From: Paenibacillus_E sp042676385
Lineage (GTDB): Bacteria; Bacillota; Bacilli; Paenibacillales; NBRC-103111
DNA: 64,000 nt
Reading direction: 5' to 3'
Assembly: GCF_042676385.1 (NCBI RefSeq)
Contig: NZ_JBHTHA010000052.1
Location: 62,001-126,000, forward strand
This document shows positions 50,050-58,483 of the stretch, piece after piece. The position numbers and the translations under genes were made by a program. The notes under the pieces are model-generated. The model was not told the DNA's origin and did not search any database. It was given only the letters and a program-made list of their open reading frames with translations. The first letter of the stretch is position 1. Each line of letters begins with the position of its first letter.

Positions 50050-50293
50050 GGCTTGGCTATCATCCCTTTAAAGGCAGATTAAAAAGCCTGCTTGAGACTT
50101 TTTACCCACTCAAATTGTACTATATGCTTCTAGTACCTCTATCTTATCAAATCAAATAACAAGCTTTATTAACTTTATGTAAAATCAATGTAAAGAGTTG
50201 GCAAGAAAAAGAGGGAATTCGCTCTTTCTCCCGAAAAGTAAAACGTGGGATTGTCTAGGTGTGTGCTGAGGAATAGCACGGAAAGGAAATGAA

Positions 50294-51880
50294 ATGGAAC
50301 AACAAGTAAAAATCTTGGCGGTAGATGACCGTTATGAAAACTTGCTGGCTCTGAATAGCATACTTGCATCATCTCAATACGATATTGTTTCCCTGCAATC
50401 AGGAGAAGAAGTGCTGAAATACTTGCTAAAAGAATCGCCCGATCCTATTGCTGTGATCCTGATGGATGTGCAAATGCCTGGATTAAATGGATACGATACG
50501 GTCGAGCTAATTAAACAGAGGAAGTCTTGCCAGGATATTCCGATCATCTTCCTTACCGCACTTAGCACATCGATCGAGCATGTACTGAAAGGCTATCATG
50601 TAGGATCCATCGACTACTTGTTTAAACCCATACATCCGGATTTACTCAAAATGAAGGTGGATGCTTTTGTCAAACTGCATCGGTATCATCAGAAGATTAA
50701 ATCACAGAGTGAACTTCTGCATATGCGTACGTTAGAACTGGAAGAAACGAATCAGAGATTGGCACAGGCGGATTCCCAGCTAAAGGAACAGAATCTGCTC
50801 CTCGAAAACTGGGTGGAAGAGCGAACCTCCGAATTGGTTGACGCCCATGAAAAGCTGATGAAATCTCAGGAGCATTTCAAGAAAATGTTTGTCTCTTCAC
50901 CATGCCCTATGGCGATTCGCCGGATATCCGATCATACATATATTGAGGTCAATGAAAGTTGGAAACATTACACAGGATATGGGGATGAAATCATTGGTTC
51001 ATCAGCGAATCTTATAAAGTCTGAGACCGGTGAAGATTTCCCCTTGAATCAAGTCGTACACAATTACAAAGTGAAATACGAAACCAAAACCAAAGAAATT
51101 CGCACAGCGCTGTTATCGACAGAAATTATCGATATTGAAGATGAGAAATGCTTATTGCAAGTCGCTATTGATATTACGGAAAATTTGCGGTATGAATCGG
51201 AGATGGCACGCCTTGCCCAGTTGAATCTGGTCGGGGAGATGGCCGCGGGCATTGCTCATGAGATACGCAATCCGATGACGACCATTCGCGGCTTTCTTCA
51301 ATTATTCCGTGACGGTAACCGCAAGATGGAAAAGGAATATATCCATATCATGCTCGAGGAGCTCGACCGCGCCAACCACATCATAACCGAGTACTTATCT
51401 TTGGCGAAAAACAAGCGAACGCACCAACAAATGGAACACTTGAACCGTATCATTGAAACGCTTCAGCCCTTGATACAAGCGGAAGCCGTCATGTCAGGCA
51501 AACATGTTCATTTCCAGCTGGAAGATTGTCCCGAATTAAGTCTGGACGATAAAGAGATTCGACAATTAATTTTGAATATGTGCATGAATGGACTGGAAGC
51601 CATGGAAGCCGGATGCACGCTGACGGTGGAAACATTTCGGGAAGAAAGGCATGTTGTGCTTAAAATTTCCGACGAAGGTTCAGGGATTCATGAAGAGCAC
51701 CTTGAAAAGCTGGGAAGACCGTTTTTTACGACCAAAGACCATGGCACCGGATTAGGATTAGCCATCTGCTACAGCATCGCGGCAAGGCATCATGCACCAA
51801 TAGAAGTACAGTCCAGCAATAAAGGAACGACCTTTTTCATTCGTTTTGCCATTCCTACTCCAACCCTTTCGCTAGCTTAA
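50294..51880 (+). CDS. Receiver-PAS-histidine kinase fusion
   Basis: A 528-residue cytoplasmic signalling protein. The N-terminal receiver (5-122) has DD at 11-12, the phospho-acceptor Asp58 in LMDVQMPG, T in FLTALS and K in FKPIHP. A coiled coil (130-200) leads to a PAS domain (about 205-300). The kinase core has His322 in GIAHEIRNPMTTIRGFLQLF and the ATP-binding part with LNMCMNGLEAM, ISDEGSGI and TKDHGTGLGLAICYSI. No TM helix is seen. AAGGAAATGAA precedes ATG 50294. Its 3' end overlaps the convergent SulP gene by 26 bases. Confidence 0.95.
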   Translation: MEQQVKILAVDDRYENLLALNSILASSQYDIVSLQSGEEVLKYLLKESPDPIAVILMDVQMPGLNGYDTVELIKQRKSCQDIPIIFLTALSTSIEHVLKGYHVGSIDYLFKPIHPDLLKMKVDAFVKLHRYHQKIKSQSELLHMRTLELEETNQRLAQADSQLKEQNLLLENWVEERTSELVDAHEKLMKSQEHFKKMFVSSPCPMAIRRISDHTYIEVNESWKHYTGYGDEIIGSSANLIKSETGEDFPLNQVVHNYKVKYETKTKEIRTALLSTEIIDIEDEKCLLQVAIDITENLRYESEMARLAQLNLVGEMAAGIAHEIRNPMTTIRGFLQLFRDGNRKMEKEYIHIMLEELDRANHIITEYLSLAKNKRTHQQMEHLNRIIETLQPLIQAEAVMSGKHVHFQLEDCPELSLDDKEIRQLILNMCMNGLEAMEAGCTLTVETFREERHVVLKISDEGSGIHEEHLEKLGRPFFTTKDHGTGLGLAICYSIAARHHAPIEVQSSNKGTTFFIRFAIPTPTLSLA

Positions 51881-53108
51881 AGCGCTTCCCCAAGTAAAAG
51901 CTTGCCGAAAGAATTAATCCGACGCCAACAGCGGTAGTTAGATCTGTCAGTACGGTCAAAATGAAAGTGACCAACAGAACTAACGATTCCGCTGTTTTTG
52001 TTTGCATCACATGAACAAACGCTCTACGTTCGCTCATATTCCATGCGACAACCATTAATACAGGCGCCATACTTGCAAGCGGAATAAGCGAAGCGTAAGG
52101 AGCAAAAAAGAACAAAACCAACAAAACAACAAGACCGTGCACGACTCCAGAAATCGGAGATACCGCACCATTCTTAATATTCGTTGCCGTTCTGGCAATA
52201 GCGCCGGTTGCCGGAATCCCTCCGAACAACGGGGAGATCATATTGGCAATTCCTTGCCCCATCAATTCCCGGTTGCTATGATGGGCGGTACCGCCCATTC
52301 GATCAGCTACCACAGCTGAGAGCAGGGATTCTATGCCACCTAACATCGCAATGACCAAGGCCGGTTTGATTAATAATTGCATGTTTGCAATGGATAGATC
52401 CGGGAAATGCAGGTTAGGCAAGCTATTGGGGATAGCGCCATAAGTAGAACCAATCGTCGCCACCTTATCGGGATAAAATAAAGTTGCAACGACAGTTGAA
52501 ATGAATAGCCCGACCAGCGGGCCTGGAATTTTCGGCAGCCGTTTAGGCGTCCATATGATGAATGCCAAACAAATGACAGCGGTTAGAATGCTATACCCGT
52601 TTAATGTCGAAAAATGAATGCCAAGCTCTTTCATATTAGCTAGAAAACCTTCGTGTTTTTGCAGATCACGCAAACCGAGGAAATTGGCGATTTGACCTGA
52701 AAATATCGTAACGGCAATGCCTGCTGTGAACCCAATCGTCACTGGCCGCGGTATATATTTGATCATCCTCCCCAGTTTGCATAAGCCCATCACAAACAGG
52801 ATAAACCCGGCCATAAAACCAGCGATTAGCAGCTTTTCGTAGCCATACTGCAGCACAATGGCGAACAAAATGGGTACGAACGCTCCAGTTGGGCCGCCAA
52901 TTTGGAATTTGGAGCCCCCGAATACGGATATAAGAATCCCGGCAACAATCGTAGTGAATAATCCATATTCAGGTTTTACGCCCGATGCAATAGCAAATGC
53001 CATTCCTAATGGAATGGCGACAATGCCGACAATTACGCCTGAAATCAAATCTTTCTGTAATGATTTCATATGATACCCTTGAAACCGGCCGCTGAATGAA
53101 AATTTCAT
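51855..53108 (-). CDS. SulP family anion transporter without STAS domain
   Basis: A 417-residue SulP/SLC26 membrane transporter for sulfate, bicarbonate or a related anion. The core has about 12 helices; landmarks are DLISGVIVGIVAIPLGMAFA at the start, GSKFQIGGPTGAFVPI and PRPVTIGFTAGIAVTIFSGQ. The protein stops right after the last helix (SASFYLGKRFKLAKGLE), so the C-terminal cytosolic STAS domain typical of the family is absent. An ArsR-type regulator gene lies upstream on the same strand, and a terminator lies between. GTGAGGTAAC precedes ATG 53108. Confidence 0.9.
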   Translation of the reverse strand: MKFSFSGRFQGYHMKSLQKDLISGVIVGIVAIPLGMAFAIASGVKPEYGLFTTIVAGILISVFGGSKFQIGGPTGAFVPILFAIVLQYGYEKLLIAGFMAGFILFVMGLCKLGRMIKYIPRPVTIGFTAGIAVTIFSGQIANFLGLRDLQKHEGFLANMKELGIHFSTLNGYSILTAVICLAFIIWTPKRLPKIPGPLVGLFISTVVATLFYPDKVATIGSTYGAIPNSLPNLHFPDLSIANMQLLIKPALVIAMLGGIESLLSAVVADRMGGTAHHSNRELMGQGIANMISPLFGGIPATGAIARTATNIKNGAVSPISGVVHGLVVLLVLFFFAPYASLIPLASMAPVLMVVAWNMSERRAFVHVMQTKTAESLVLLVTFILTVLTDLTTAVGVGLILSASFYLGKRFKLAKGLE

Positions 53109-53189
53109 ATGTTACCTCACTTGGATAAATATCTGATTATTTGAATATATGTAAAATCATATATTCATATGACATTAACGTCAACAAAA

Positions 53190-53224
53190 AAAGACATCTC
53201 GGATATGTAAACCCGAAATGTCCT
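53190..53224 (-). terminator. Rho-independent terminator
   Basis: Stem AAAGACATCTCGG / CCGAAATGTCCTT with T run on the minus strand, behind the ArsR-type gene. Confidence 0.75.
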
Positions 53225-53551
53225 TTATTCATTATTCATTTTTTCCAACAAAGAAATTGCATTGATCAAATGGTTATCAAAAATCTGTTTAGCCACTTTC
53301 AGCAAGTCTTTAATTAAAGGATCTCTTAATGAATAGATGACTGAAGTTCCATCTTTCGTCCCTACAACCACATTTTTATGTCTTAGAATGGCAAGTTGTT
53401 GGGAAACCGCAGAGCCTTCGCTCCCCAGAATCGTCTGAATTTCGTTCACATTTTTGTCGCCTTCCGATAAGATTTCAAGAATCCGAATTCTTAATGGATG
53501 TGCTAATGCTTTGAAAAAATCAGCTTTAAACTGCTGAACTTCATGATACAT
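53225..53551 (-). CDS. ArsR-type winged-helix regulator
   Basis: A 108-residue ArsR/SmtB-like repressor. It has ALAHPLRIRILEILSEGDKN, the recognition part GSEGSAVSQQLAILRHKNVV and the wing VVGTKDGTSVIYSLRDPLI. The metal motif ELCVCDL of ArsR/SmtB is replaced by a helix with no Cys, so it is not a classical metal sensor. It may regulate the downstream SulP gene. GAGAGAAC precedes ATG 53551. Confidence 0.92.
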   Translation of the reverse strand: MYHEVQQFKADFFKALAHPLRIRILEILSEGDKNVNEIQTILGSEGSAVSQQLAILRHKNVVVGTKDGTSVIYSLRDPLIKDLLKVAKQIFDNHLINAISLLEKMNNE

Positions 53552-53802
53552 CCTGTTCTCTCCTAATGTTTGAAGTTTTGAATATATAATATCACATTCC
53601 GGCCAAGCATGCTTTAATCAATCAACCTCTTTGCATGGAACAAATGGAAATTGGATTTGGGGGCCGACAGATAACAACTTCTCGTCTAAAGGAATAAAAA
53701 ACATCGTTATTGGCATGATTTCATATCCCCTTCGTGTCTCCAACGATGTAATAAATCTTTATAGCCTCGGAAAGCGTCCCAAACGACACTCAGGAAGACG
53801 TG
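53552..53802. other. Intergenic stretch, no gene seen
   Basis: An open frame at 53631-53837 has no ribosome binding site and no family likeness. A loose inverted repeat ACATCGTT / AACGATGT is at about 53702 and 53741. Confidence 0.45.
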
Positions 53803-53860
53803 TCAAAAAAAGGGCTACCCCGAAGTCATACGAATGACAATCAGGATAGCCCCTTAATAA
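53803..53860 (-). terminator. Rho-independent terminator of pst-phoU operon
   Basis: Stem AGGGGCTAT / ATAGCCC..., seen on the plus strand as AGGGCTACC...GGATAGCCCCT, with a run of A on its left side (T on the minus strand), after phoU. Confidence 0.7.
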
Positions 53861-53865
53861 TTCAA

Positions 53866-54525
53866 CTAAACGTTCAAATCTTTCCGTTTACCGGTGACCA
53901 TATAAATGACGCCTTCGCCGATATTGGTTGCATGATCGGCTACACGCTCCAGGTAATGGGCTACCAGCAGCAGATGTGTCAGTTGGCGATTCTTGATGTA
54001 TTCCGCACTCATCAAGCCCATTAATTCTTGCATCACTGTGCTGTACAGCTTGTCTACGCGATCGTCCTTCTCAGCCAGCGCAGCCGCGCGATGCACATCA
54101 CGCTCGGTGTAAGACTCTAAGCTCTCCTGCAACATTTCAATTGCGATTTCCGCCATTTGCGGAATGACTTCCAGCGGTTTCACCAATTCTTCTCCGGCGA
54201 AGCGGATGGTGATCTTGGCAATATCCACGGCGTGATCGGCTATGCGTTCCAAATCCGTAGCAATTTTCAGCGCTGTGCCGATAATCCGCAAATCGCTGGC
54301 CATCGGCTGCTGCAGTGCAATTAATCGCAAAGACAGCTCATCGATTCGGGTCAAATAATCGTCGATAACGTCATCGTTTTTGATCACCTGCGTTGCGGCC
54401 TTCTCATCCAGCTTGGCCAATGATTCTACAGCTGAGCGAACCAAATTTTGCGCGCTTTCTCCCATATCGAGCAATTCTTTTTGCAATAAAGACAATGATT
54501 GATGAAACCCCGGTCTTGCGTCCAT
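53866..54525 (-). CDS. phoU: Phosphate transport regulator PhoU
   Basis: A 219-residue all-helical protein with two three-helix repeats, each with the ExxxD metal motif region: DDYLTRIDELSLRLIALQQP / ATDLERIADHAVDI and DDRVDKLYSTVMQEL / YLERVADHATNIGEG. It links the Pst transporter to the phosphate sensor kinase PhoR and limits phosphate uptake. The length is standard. GGGAGGG precedes ATG 54525. It is the last gene of the pst operon, 23 bases after pstB. Confidence 0.97.
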   Translation of the reverse strand: MDARPGFHQSLSLLQKELLDMGESAQNLVRSAVESLAKLDEKAATQVIKNDDVIDDYLTRIDELSLRLIALQQPMASDLRIIGTALKIATDLERIADHAVDIAKITIRFAGEELVKPLEVIPQMAEIAIEMLQESLESYTERDVHRAAALAEKDDRVDKLYSTVMQELMGLMSAEYIKNRQLTHLLLVAHYLERVADHATNIGEGVIYMVTGKRKDLNV

Positions 54526-54548
54526 TTAGTTTCGTCCCTCCCGCTGAT

Positions 54549-55310
54549 TTAGCCGAATCTTCCTGTGATGTAGTCTTCTGTGCGTTGATCATTCGGATTT
54601 GTAAAGATTTTGTCCGTTTTATCGGTCTCGACCAGATAGCCATTAAGGAAGAACGACGTCATATCCGAGATCCGTGCTGCTTGCTGCATGTTGTGCGTCA
54701 CAATAATGATGGTGTATTTCTCTTTGAGCGTCTGCGTCAGCTCTTCGACTTTCAGTGTCGAGATCGGATCCAGCGCCGAGGTAGGCTCATCCATGAGCAG
54801 CACATCCGGCTCGACTGCTAGCAAGCGTGCGATGCATAGGCGCTGCTGTTGTCCTCCTGACAGACCGAGTGCGGATTTGTGCAGGCGATCCTTCACTTCA
54901 TCCCACAAAGCGGCTTGGACCAAGCTGCGTTCCACGATTTCATCCAGAACAGCCTTCTTCTTCGTTCCGTGAATACGCGGGCCGTAAGCAATATTGTCGT
55001 AGATGCTCATCGGGAACGGATTCGGTCTTTGGAACACCATACCTACCCGTTTGCGGAGTGAGACGACATCGGATTCGGAGCCGTAAATGTTGTGCCCGTC
55101 CACCGCGACATTGCCCGTAATACGGACGCTGTCGATCAAATCATTCATCCGGTTGAGCGTACGCAGAAATGTCGATTTCCCACAGCCGGAAGGACCAATT
55201 AAAGCTGCGATCGTCCCTTCTTCGATGGCTAATTCAATGTCGTGAAGCGCATGATTTTCTCCATAATATAAATTCAATTTGTCCGCTTTAATTTTATGCT
55301 TCGTTGCCAT
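54549..55310 (-). CDS. pstB: Phosphate ABC transporter ATPase PstB
   Basis: A 253-residue ABC ATPase for phosphate import. Walker A GPSGCGKST (about 39-47), signature LSGGQQQRLCIARLLA, Walker B VLLMDEPTSALDP and the switch His in IIVTHNMQQAARISD are intact, as is the PstB-typical RTLNRMNDLI. It starts 2 bases after the pstA stop, with its ribosome site GGGGGAAAT inside pstA. It is a single PstB, where B. subtilis has two. Confidence 0.98.
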   Translation of the reverse strand: MATKHKIKADKLNLYYGENHALHDIELAIEEGTIAALIGPSGCGKSTFLRTLNRMNDLIDSVRITGNVAVDGHNIYGSESDVVSLRKRVGMVFQRPNPFPMSIYDNIAYGPRIHGTKKKAVLDEIVERSLVQAALWDEVKDRLHKSALGLSGGQQQRLCIARLLAVEPDVLLMDEPTSALDPISTLKVEELTQTLKEKYTIIIVTHNMQQAARISDMTSFFLNGYLVETDKTDKIFTNPNDQRTEDYITGRFG

Positions 55311-55312
55311 GT

Positions 55313-56170
55313 TTATTTCCCCCCGGACAGTCTTTTTTGTAAAATACGGCTTGGTATGCCTACAAGTAAATTGAAGATCAGAACAACGATCAGAAGCAGC
55401 GCGGCGCTGCCTTTAGCGATGTCTTTAGCGTCCGGCACCAACGCCTCCGCGCCGACATACCAGAGATGAACGGATAACGTCTCACCCATCTTAAGAGGGT
55501 TAAAATCCGGGAAGAATCGGGAAACCGATAACCCCGCCGTATAAATCAGAATGGCGGACTCGCCTAATGCGCGGCCGGCAATCAAGGTAATCCCTGTAAT
55601 CAAATTCGGCAAAGCAGCTGGAATGAGCACCTTGCGAATCGCTTGCCATTTGGTGGAGCCCAATGCCAAACTTGCTTCCCAGTAGGATTCCGGAACGGTA
55701 CGAATCGCTTCTTCCGTTACACGTACCATGACCGGCAAGTTAAGCAAAGCTACCGTTGCCGCTCCCCCTATGATCGAAAATTTTAATCCTAATAGATTTG
55801 CGAAAAGCAAGAAACCGAATAGACCGAATACGATCGAAGGTACGGAAGACAAAGCTTCCACTGAAATACGCACTAAATCGGTGAACCAGTTCTTTTGGGC
55901 ATAGACAGCCAAATAAATACCTGCACACACACCGATCGGTATGGAAATTAGCAAGGACAAGAAGAGAACATAGAAAGAATTAAAGAGCTGCGGGCCTACG
56001 CCCCCGCCGGCCTTGATTTCCTCAGGCTTGCCGAATATAAAATGCCAAGATAAATGCGGGATGCCTTCGCCTAAGATTCGAATCAGAAACCAGGCCAGAA
56101 TTAAAATAATGACAATACCGGAAGCCCAAAAGTAAATGGTGGCCAAACGATCCGTTGTTTTGCTGTTCAT
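55313..56170 (-). CDS. pstA: Phosphate ABC transporter permease PstA
   Basis: A 285-residue permease with six helices; TM1 is at about 13-33. The BPD_transp_1 core has the EAA loop EASLALGSTKWQAIRKVLIP (about 165-184) that docks PstB. PSIVFGLFGFLLFANLLGL is typical of PstA. Its ATG overlaps the pstC stop by 4 bases (ATGA), so translation is coupled. The C-terminus overlaps almost with the pstB ribosome site. Confidence 0.97.
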   Translation of the reverse strand: MNSKTTDRLATIYFWASGIVIILILAWFLIRILGEGIPHLSWHFIFGKPEEIKAGGGVGPQLFNSFYVLFLSLLISIPIGVCAGIYLAVYAQKNWFTDLVRISVEALSSVPSIVFGLFGFLLFANLLGLKFSIIGGAATVALLNLPVMVRVTEEAIRTVPESYWEASLALGSTKWQAIRKVLIPAALPNLITGITLIAGRALGESAILIYTAGLSVSRFFPDFNPLKMGETLSVHLWYVGAEALVPDAKDIAKGSAALLLIVVLIFNLLVGIPSRILQKRLSGGK

Positions 56171-57102
56171 TTGAGTTCACTCCTTTTGGCCACGATGCGA
56201 ATGATCAGAATTAAAGCAAGCGAGATTACAAGCAGCAGCAATGCCATTAAGTACAGTGCATTGTTCCACGTTGTTCCGTAATTCGTATTTCCCATATCTT
56301 TAACAATAGCTGTTGTTAAAACAGTCGTTGAATCGAGCAAAGATTTCGGCATTTGCGGCGAGTTCCCGATTACCATGAATACGGCCATCGTCTCTCCGAT
56401 CGCGCGCCCCATACCCAGGATAATGCCCGTTAAAATGCCCGGTCTAGCCGCGGGGAGCAATACGCGCCACATCGTCTGCCATCTTGTCGCACCAAGCGCC
56501 AGTGAAGCTTCCTCCAGACGCCCTGGCAATGAACGAATTGCATCCTCTGAAATGGAGAGAATAGTCGGTAGAATCATAATTGCCAATATGATTGCTGCCG
56601 GCAAAATTCCATATCCAATACCGCCTGTCAATTTGCCAAGCGCAGGTACGATGACGGTCATCCCGATCAAACCATATACGACAGATGGAATACCGACGAA
56701 CAGATCCGTCGCTGGACGTAAGATTTCGCGCATCCATTTCGGCGCTATTTTGGCCATAAACAATGCGCCGGACAAGGCTAATGGCACGGATAACACAACC
56801 GAAAATAGTGTCAGCAAGAGCGTGCTATATAAAAAAGGAAGGGCTCCGAATTTACCTGAACCTGGCGTCCAATCCGTTGAAAAGAAAAATTCTAAAGGAC
56901 TGACTCCTTGAAACGTTTTGATCCCCTGCATACCAACAAAAACAATGATCGAGAAAATGATGATCGACACGAGCGCCGCACTTCCGACAAATACCCATTT
57001 CATCAAGCTATCCTGTCTATGCTGATCTCGAGTCCACTTCGTAATCATCGGACGACTCTTCTCCTTTACCGAACTTGTTAGCTTGTTTGCTACCGAATTC
57101 AA
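56167..57102 (-). CDS. pstC: Phosphate ABC transporter permease PstC
   Basis: A 311-residue permease with six helices and a longer N-terminal cytosolic segment. TM1 is at about 34-58; the periplasmic-type loop has LEFFFSTDWTPGSGKFG, and the EAA loop is EASLALGATRWQTMWRVLLP. The start is TTG at 57102, after AAGGGGGA; an inner ATG (MITKWTRD) is possible. A four-hexamer PhoP box lies upstream at 57155-57193, so pstCAB-phoU can be expressed separately from pstS. Confidence 0.95.
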   Translation of the reverse strand: MNSVANKLTSSVKEKSRPMITKWTRDQHRQDSLMKWVFVGSAALVSIIIFSIIVFVGMQGIKTFQGVSPLEFFFSTDWTPGSGKFGALPFLYSTLLLTLFSVVLSVPLALSGALFMAKIAPKWMREILRPATDLFVGIPSVVYGLIGMTVIVPALGKLTGGIGYGILPAAIILAIMILPTILSISEDAIRSLPGRLEEASLALGATRWQTMWRVLLPAARPGILTGIILGMGRAIGETMAVFMVIGNSPQMPKSLLDSTTVLTTAIVKDMGNTNYGTTWNNALYLMALLLLVISLALILIIRIVAKRSELK

Positions 57103-57154
57103 TGGGAAATCCCCCTTCTATTAAATACACAATACTTTAATAATAGGTCATGAT

Positions 57155-57193
57155 TGTAAATGGATCGTCAATGAATTGTTAAGGGAATGTAAA
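57155..57193 (-). promoter_or_regulatory. PhoP box, four hexamers at 11-bp spacing
   Basis: On the minus strand TTTACA, TTAACA, TTGACG, TTTACA begin at exactly 11-base intervals (plus positions 57188, 57177, 57166, 57155). This matches the PhoP consensus TTAACA repeats with 5-base spacers, 53 bases before pstC. Confidence 0.85.
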
Positions 57194-57238
57194 AATTTCA
57201 GCCTATTTTCGACAAAAATCCCCCATATAAACATAAAA

Positions 57239-57268
57239 ATAGAGCGCTGCACGGATGCAACGCTCTGG
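57239..57268 (-). terminator. Rho-independent terminator of pstS
   Basis: Stem AGAGCG.TGCA-CGGA-TGCA.CGCTCT with an A run on the plus side, between pstS and the pstC PhoP box. Confidence 0.8.
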
Positions 57269-57280
57269 TTGGTAAGCTAT

Positions 57281-58201
57281 TTATTTAGCACCTAACAAGT
57301 CTGCTGGTAAGAATTTCAGATCGCGAACTTGTTTGCTTTGGAATTCTTTGCTTTTGATGTATTCGATGAACGCTTTAGCTGGATCTTTTGCTTCACCTTT
57401 TGTATACATGCGCTCGATACCAAACAATTTATAAGTGCCGTTTTTGATATTGTCTTCGGAGAATGCTACACCATCGATTTTCAATGCTTTAACTGTATCG
57501 TCGATGTAAGGAGTATCTACATAACCAATGGAGCTGGATTGACCGGCAACCGCTGTTTTCATAGCACCGCTGTTTTCTTGTGTAATACCGTCTTTCGTGA
57601 AGTCTTTGTTATCAAGAATGATTTGTTGAACCAATTTACGGGAACCGGAGCTGTCTGGACGGTGAACAAGTACGATTTTCGCGTCTTTACCGCCAACATC
57701 TTTCCAGTTCGTAATTTTACCCATGTAAATGTCAGCTGCTTGTTGCTTAGTCAGGTTGTCAATTGTTACATCTTTATTGACGATTAACGCGAATGGAGCA
57801 ACAGCTACGAAGTTTTCTTTCAAACCTTTATCTTTATATTCGTCACCAGGCGCTACGTCGGAGTTACCGATATCGGAAGTGCCGTCAGCAACGTTTTTAA
57901 TACCTGTACCGGATCCGCCTGCTGTAACGTTGATCGTTACTTTCGGGTTTTTATCCATAAACTCAGTTGCCGCTTGTTTGACTAAAGGAAGAAGTGCGCT
58001 GGAACCGGAAGCTGTAACAGTACCGGAAAGTTCTGTTTTTGGTGCATCGCTTGGTTTAGCAGATGCAGCCGCGCTTGCAGCAGGTGTTGCAGAAGCAGCA
58101 TTTTTAGTTTCTGTTTTGGCGCCGCAACCAGCCAATGCCCCCATCATTAATACCGCGGAAAGTGTAAGTGTGATCCCTTTTTTCGACATGAACTTAAACA
58201 T
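57281..58201 (-). CDS. pstS: Phosphate-binding lipoprotein PstS
   Basis: A 306-residue phosphate-binding lipoprotein. Signal peptide, lipobox LAGC (Cys about 26), then an Ala/Ser/Pro linker. The binding domain has the phosphate loop SGSSALLPLVKQAATEF, the Gly loop TAGGSGTGIKNVADG with SDIGNSD, and RPDSSGSRKL. Start ATG 58201 is chosen because GGAGG is 11 bases upstream; an ATG 9 bases earlier is too near. It is separated from pstC by a terminator and a second PhoP box, so it can be made in excess. Confidence 0.96.
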   Translation of the reverse strand: MFKFMSKKGITLTLSAVLMMGALAGCGAKTETKNAASATPAASAAASAKPSDAPKTELSGTVTASGSSALLPLVKQAATEFMDKNPKVTINVTAGGSGTGIKNVADGTSDIGNSDVAPGDEYKDKGLKENFVAVAPFALIVNKDVTIDNLTKQQAADIYMGKITNWKDVGGKDAKIVLVHRPDSSGSRKLVQQIILDNKDFTKDGITQENSGAMKTAVAGQSSSIGYVDTPYIDDTVKALKIDGVAFSEDNIKNGTYKLFGIERMYTKGEAKDPAKAFIEYIKSKEFQSKQVRDLKFLPADLLGAK

Positions 58202-58300
58202 AGTTAGCATGTCCTCCTTGTAATTTTATCTTTCATGGTGTTAGTTGCGATTTTCATTTTTGTCGTCGAACTAACTTCCTAATACATCGTAATCCTTGAA

Positions 58301-58339
58301 TGTAAAATCCAATCCCGCGAAACGTAAACGTAATGTAAA
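58301..58339 (-). promoter_or_regulatory. PhoP box upstream of pstS, three of four hexamers
   Basis: On the minus strand TTTACA (plus 58334), TTTACG (58323), a degenerate hexamer (58312) and TTTACA (58301), all in 11-base register, 100 bases before pstS. Confidence 0.7.
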
Positions 58340-58380
58340 ACTTTTTTTCGGGACTATTCTCCCACAGGGTTTTGGATAAA

Positions 58381-58397
58381 TTTACATTTTATTAACA
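58381..58397 (+). promoter_or_regulatory. Possible half PhoP box facing the MCP gene
   Basis: TTTACA and TTAACA at 11-base spacing on the plus strand, about 85 bases before the chemoreceptor start. A SigD-like -10, GCCTATAT, is at 58426-58433 but without a clear -35. Confidence 0.4.
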
Positions 58398-58483
58398 AAA
58401 CTCGATGCTTTAGTTAATAGAAGCGGCCTATATTAAATAAGAAATAAGTCGATTCTTGTCTTTAGAAATCGGAGGGAATGACA

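Noticed and set aside
53631..53837. 68-residue open frame before phoU
   Set aside because: No ribosome binding site, and it ends inside the phoU terminator.
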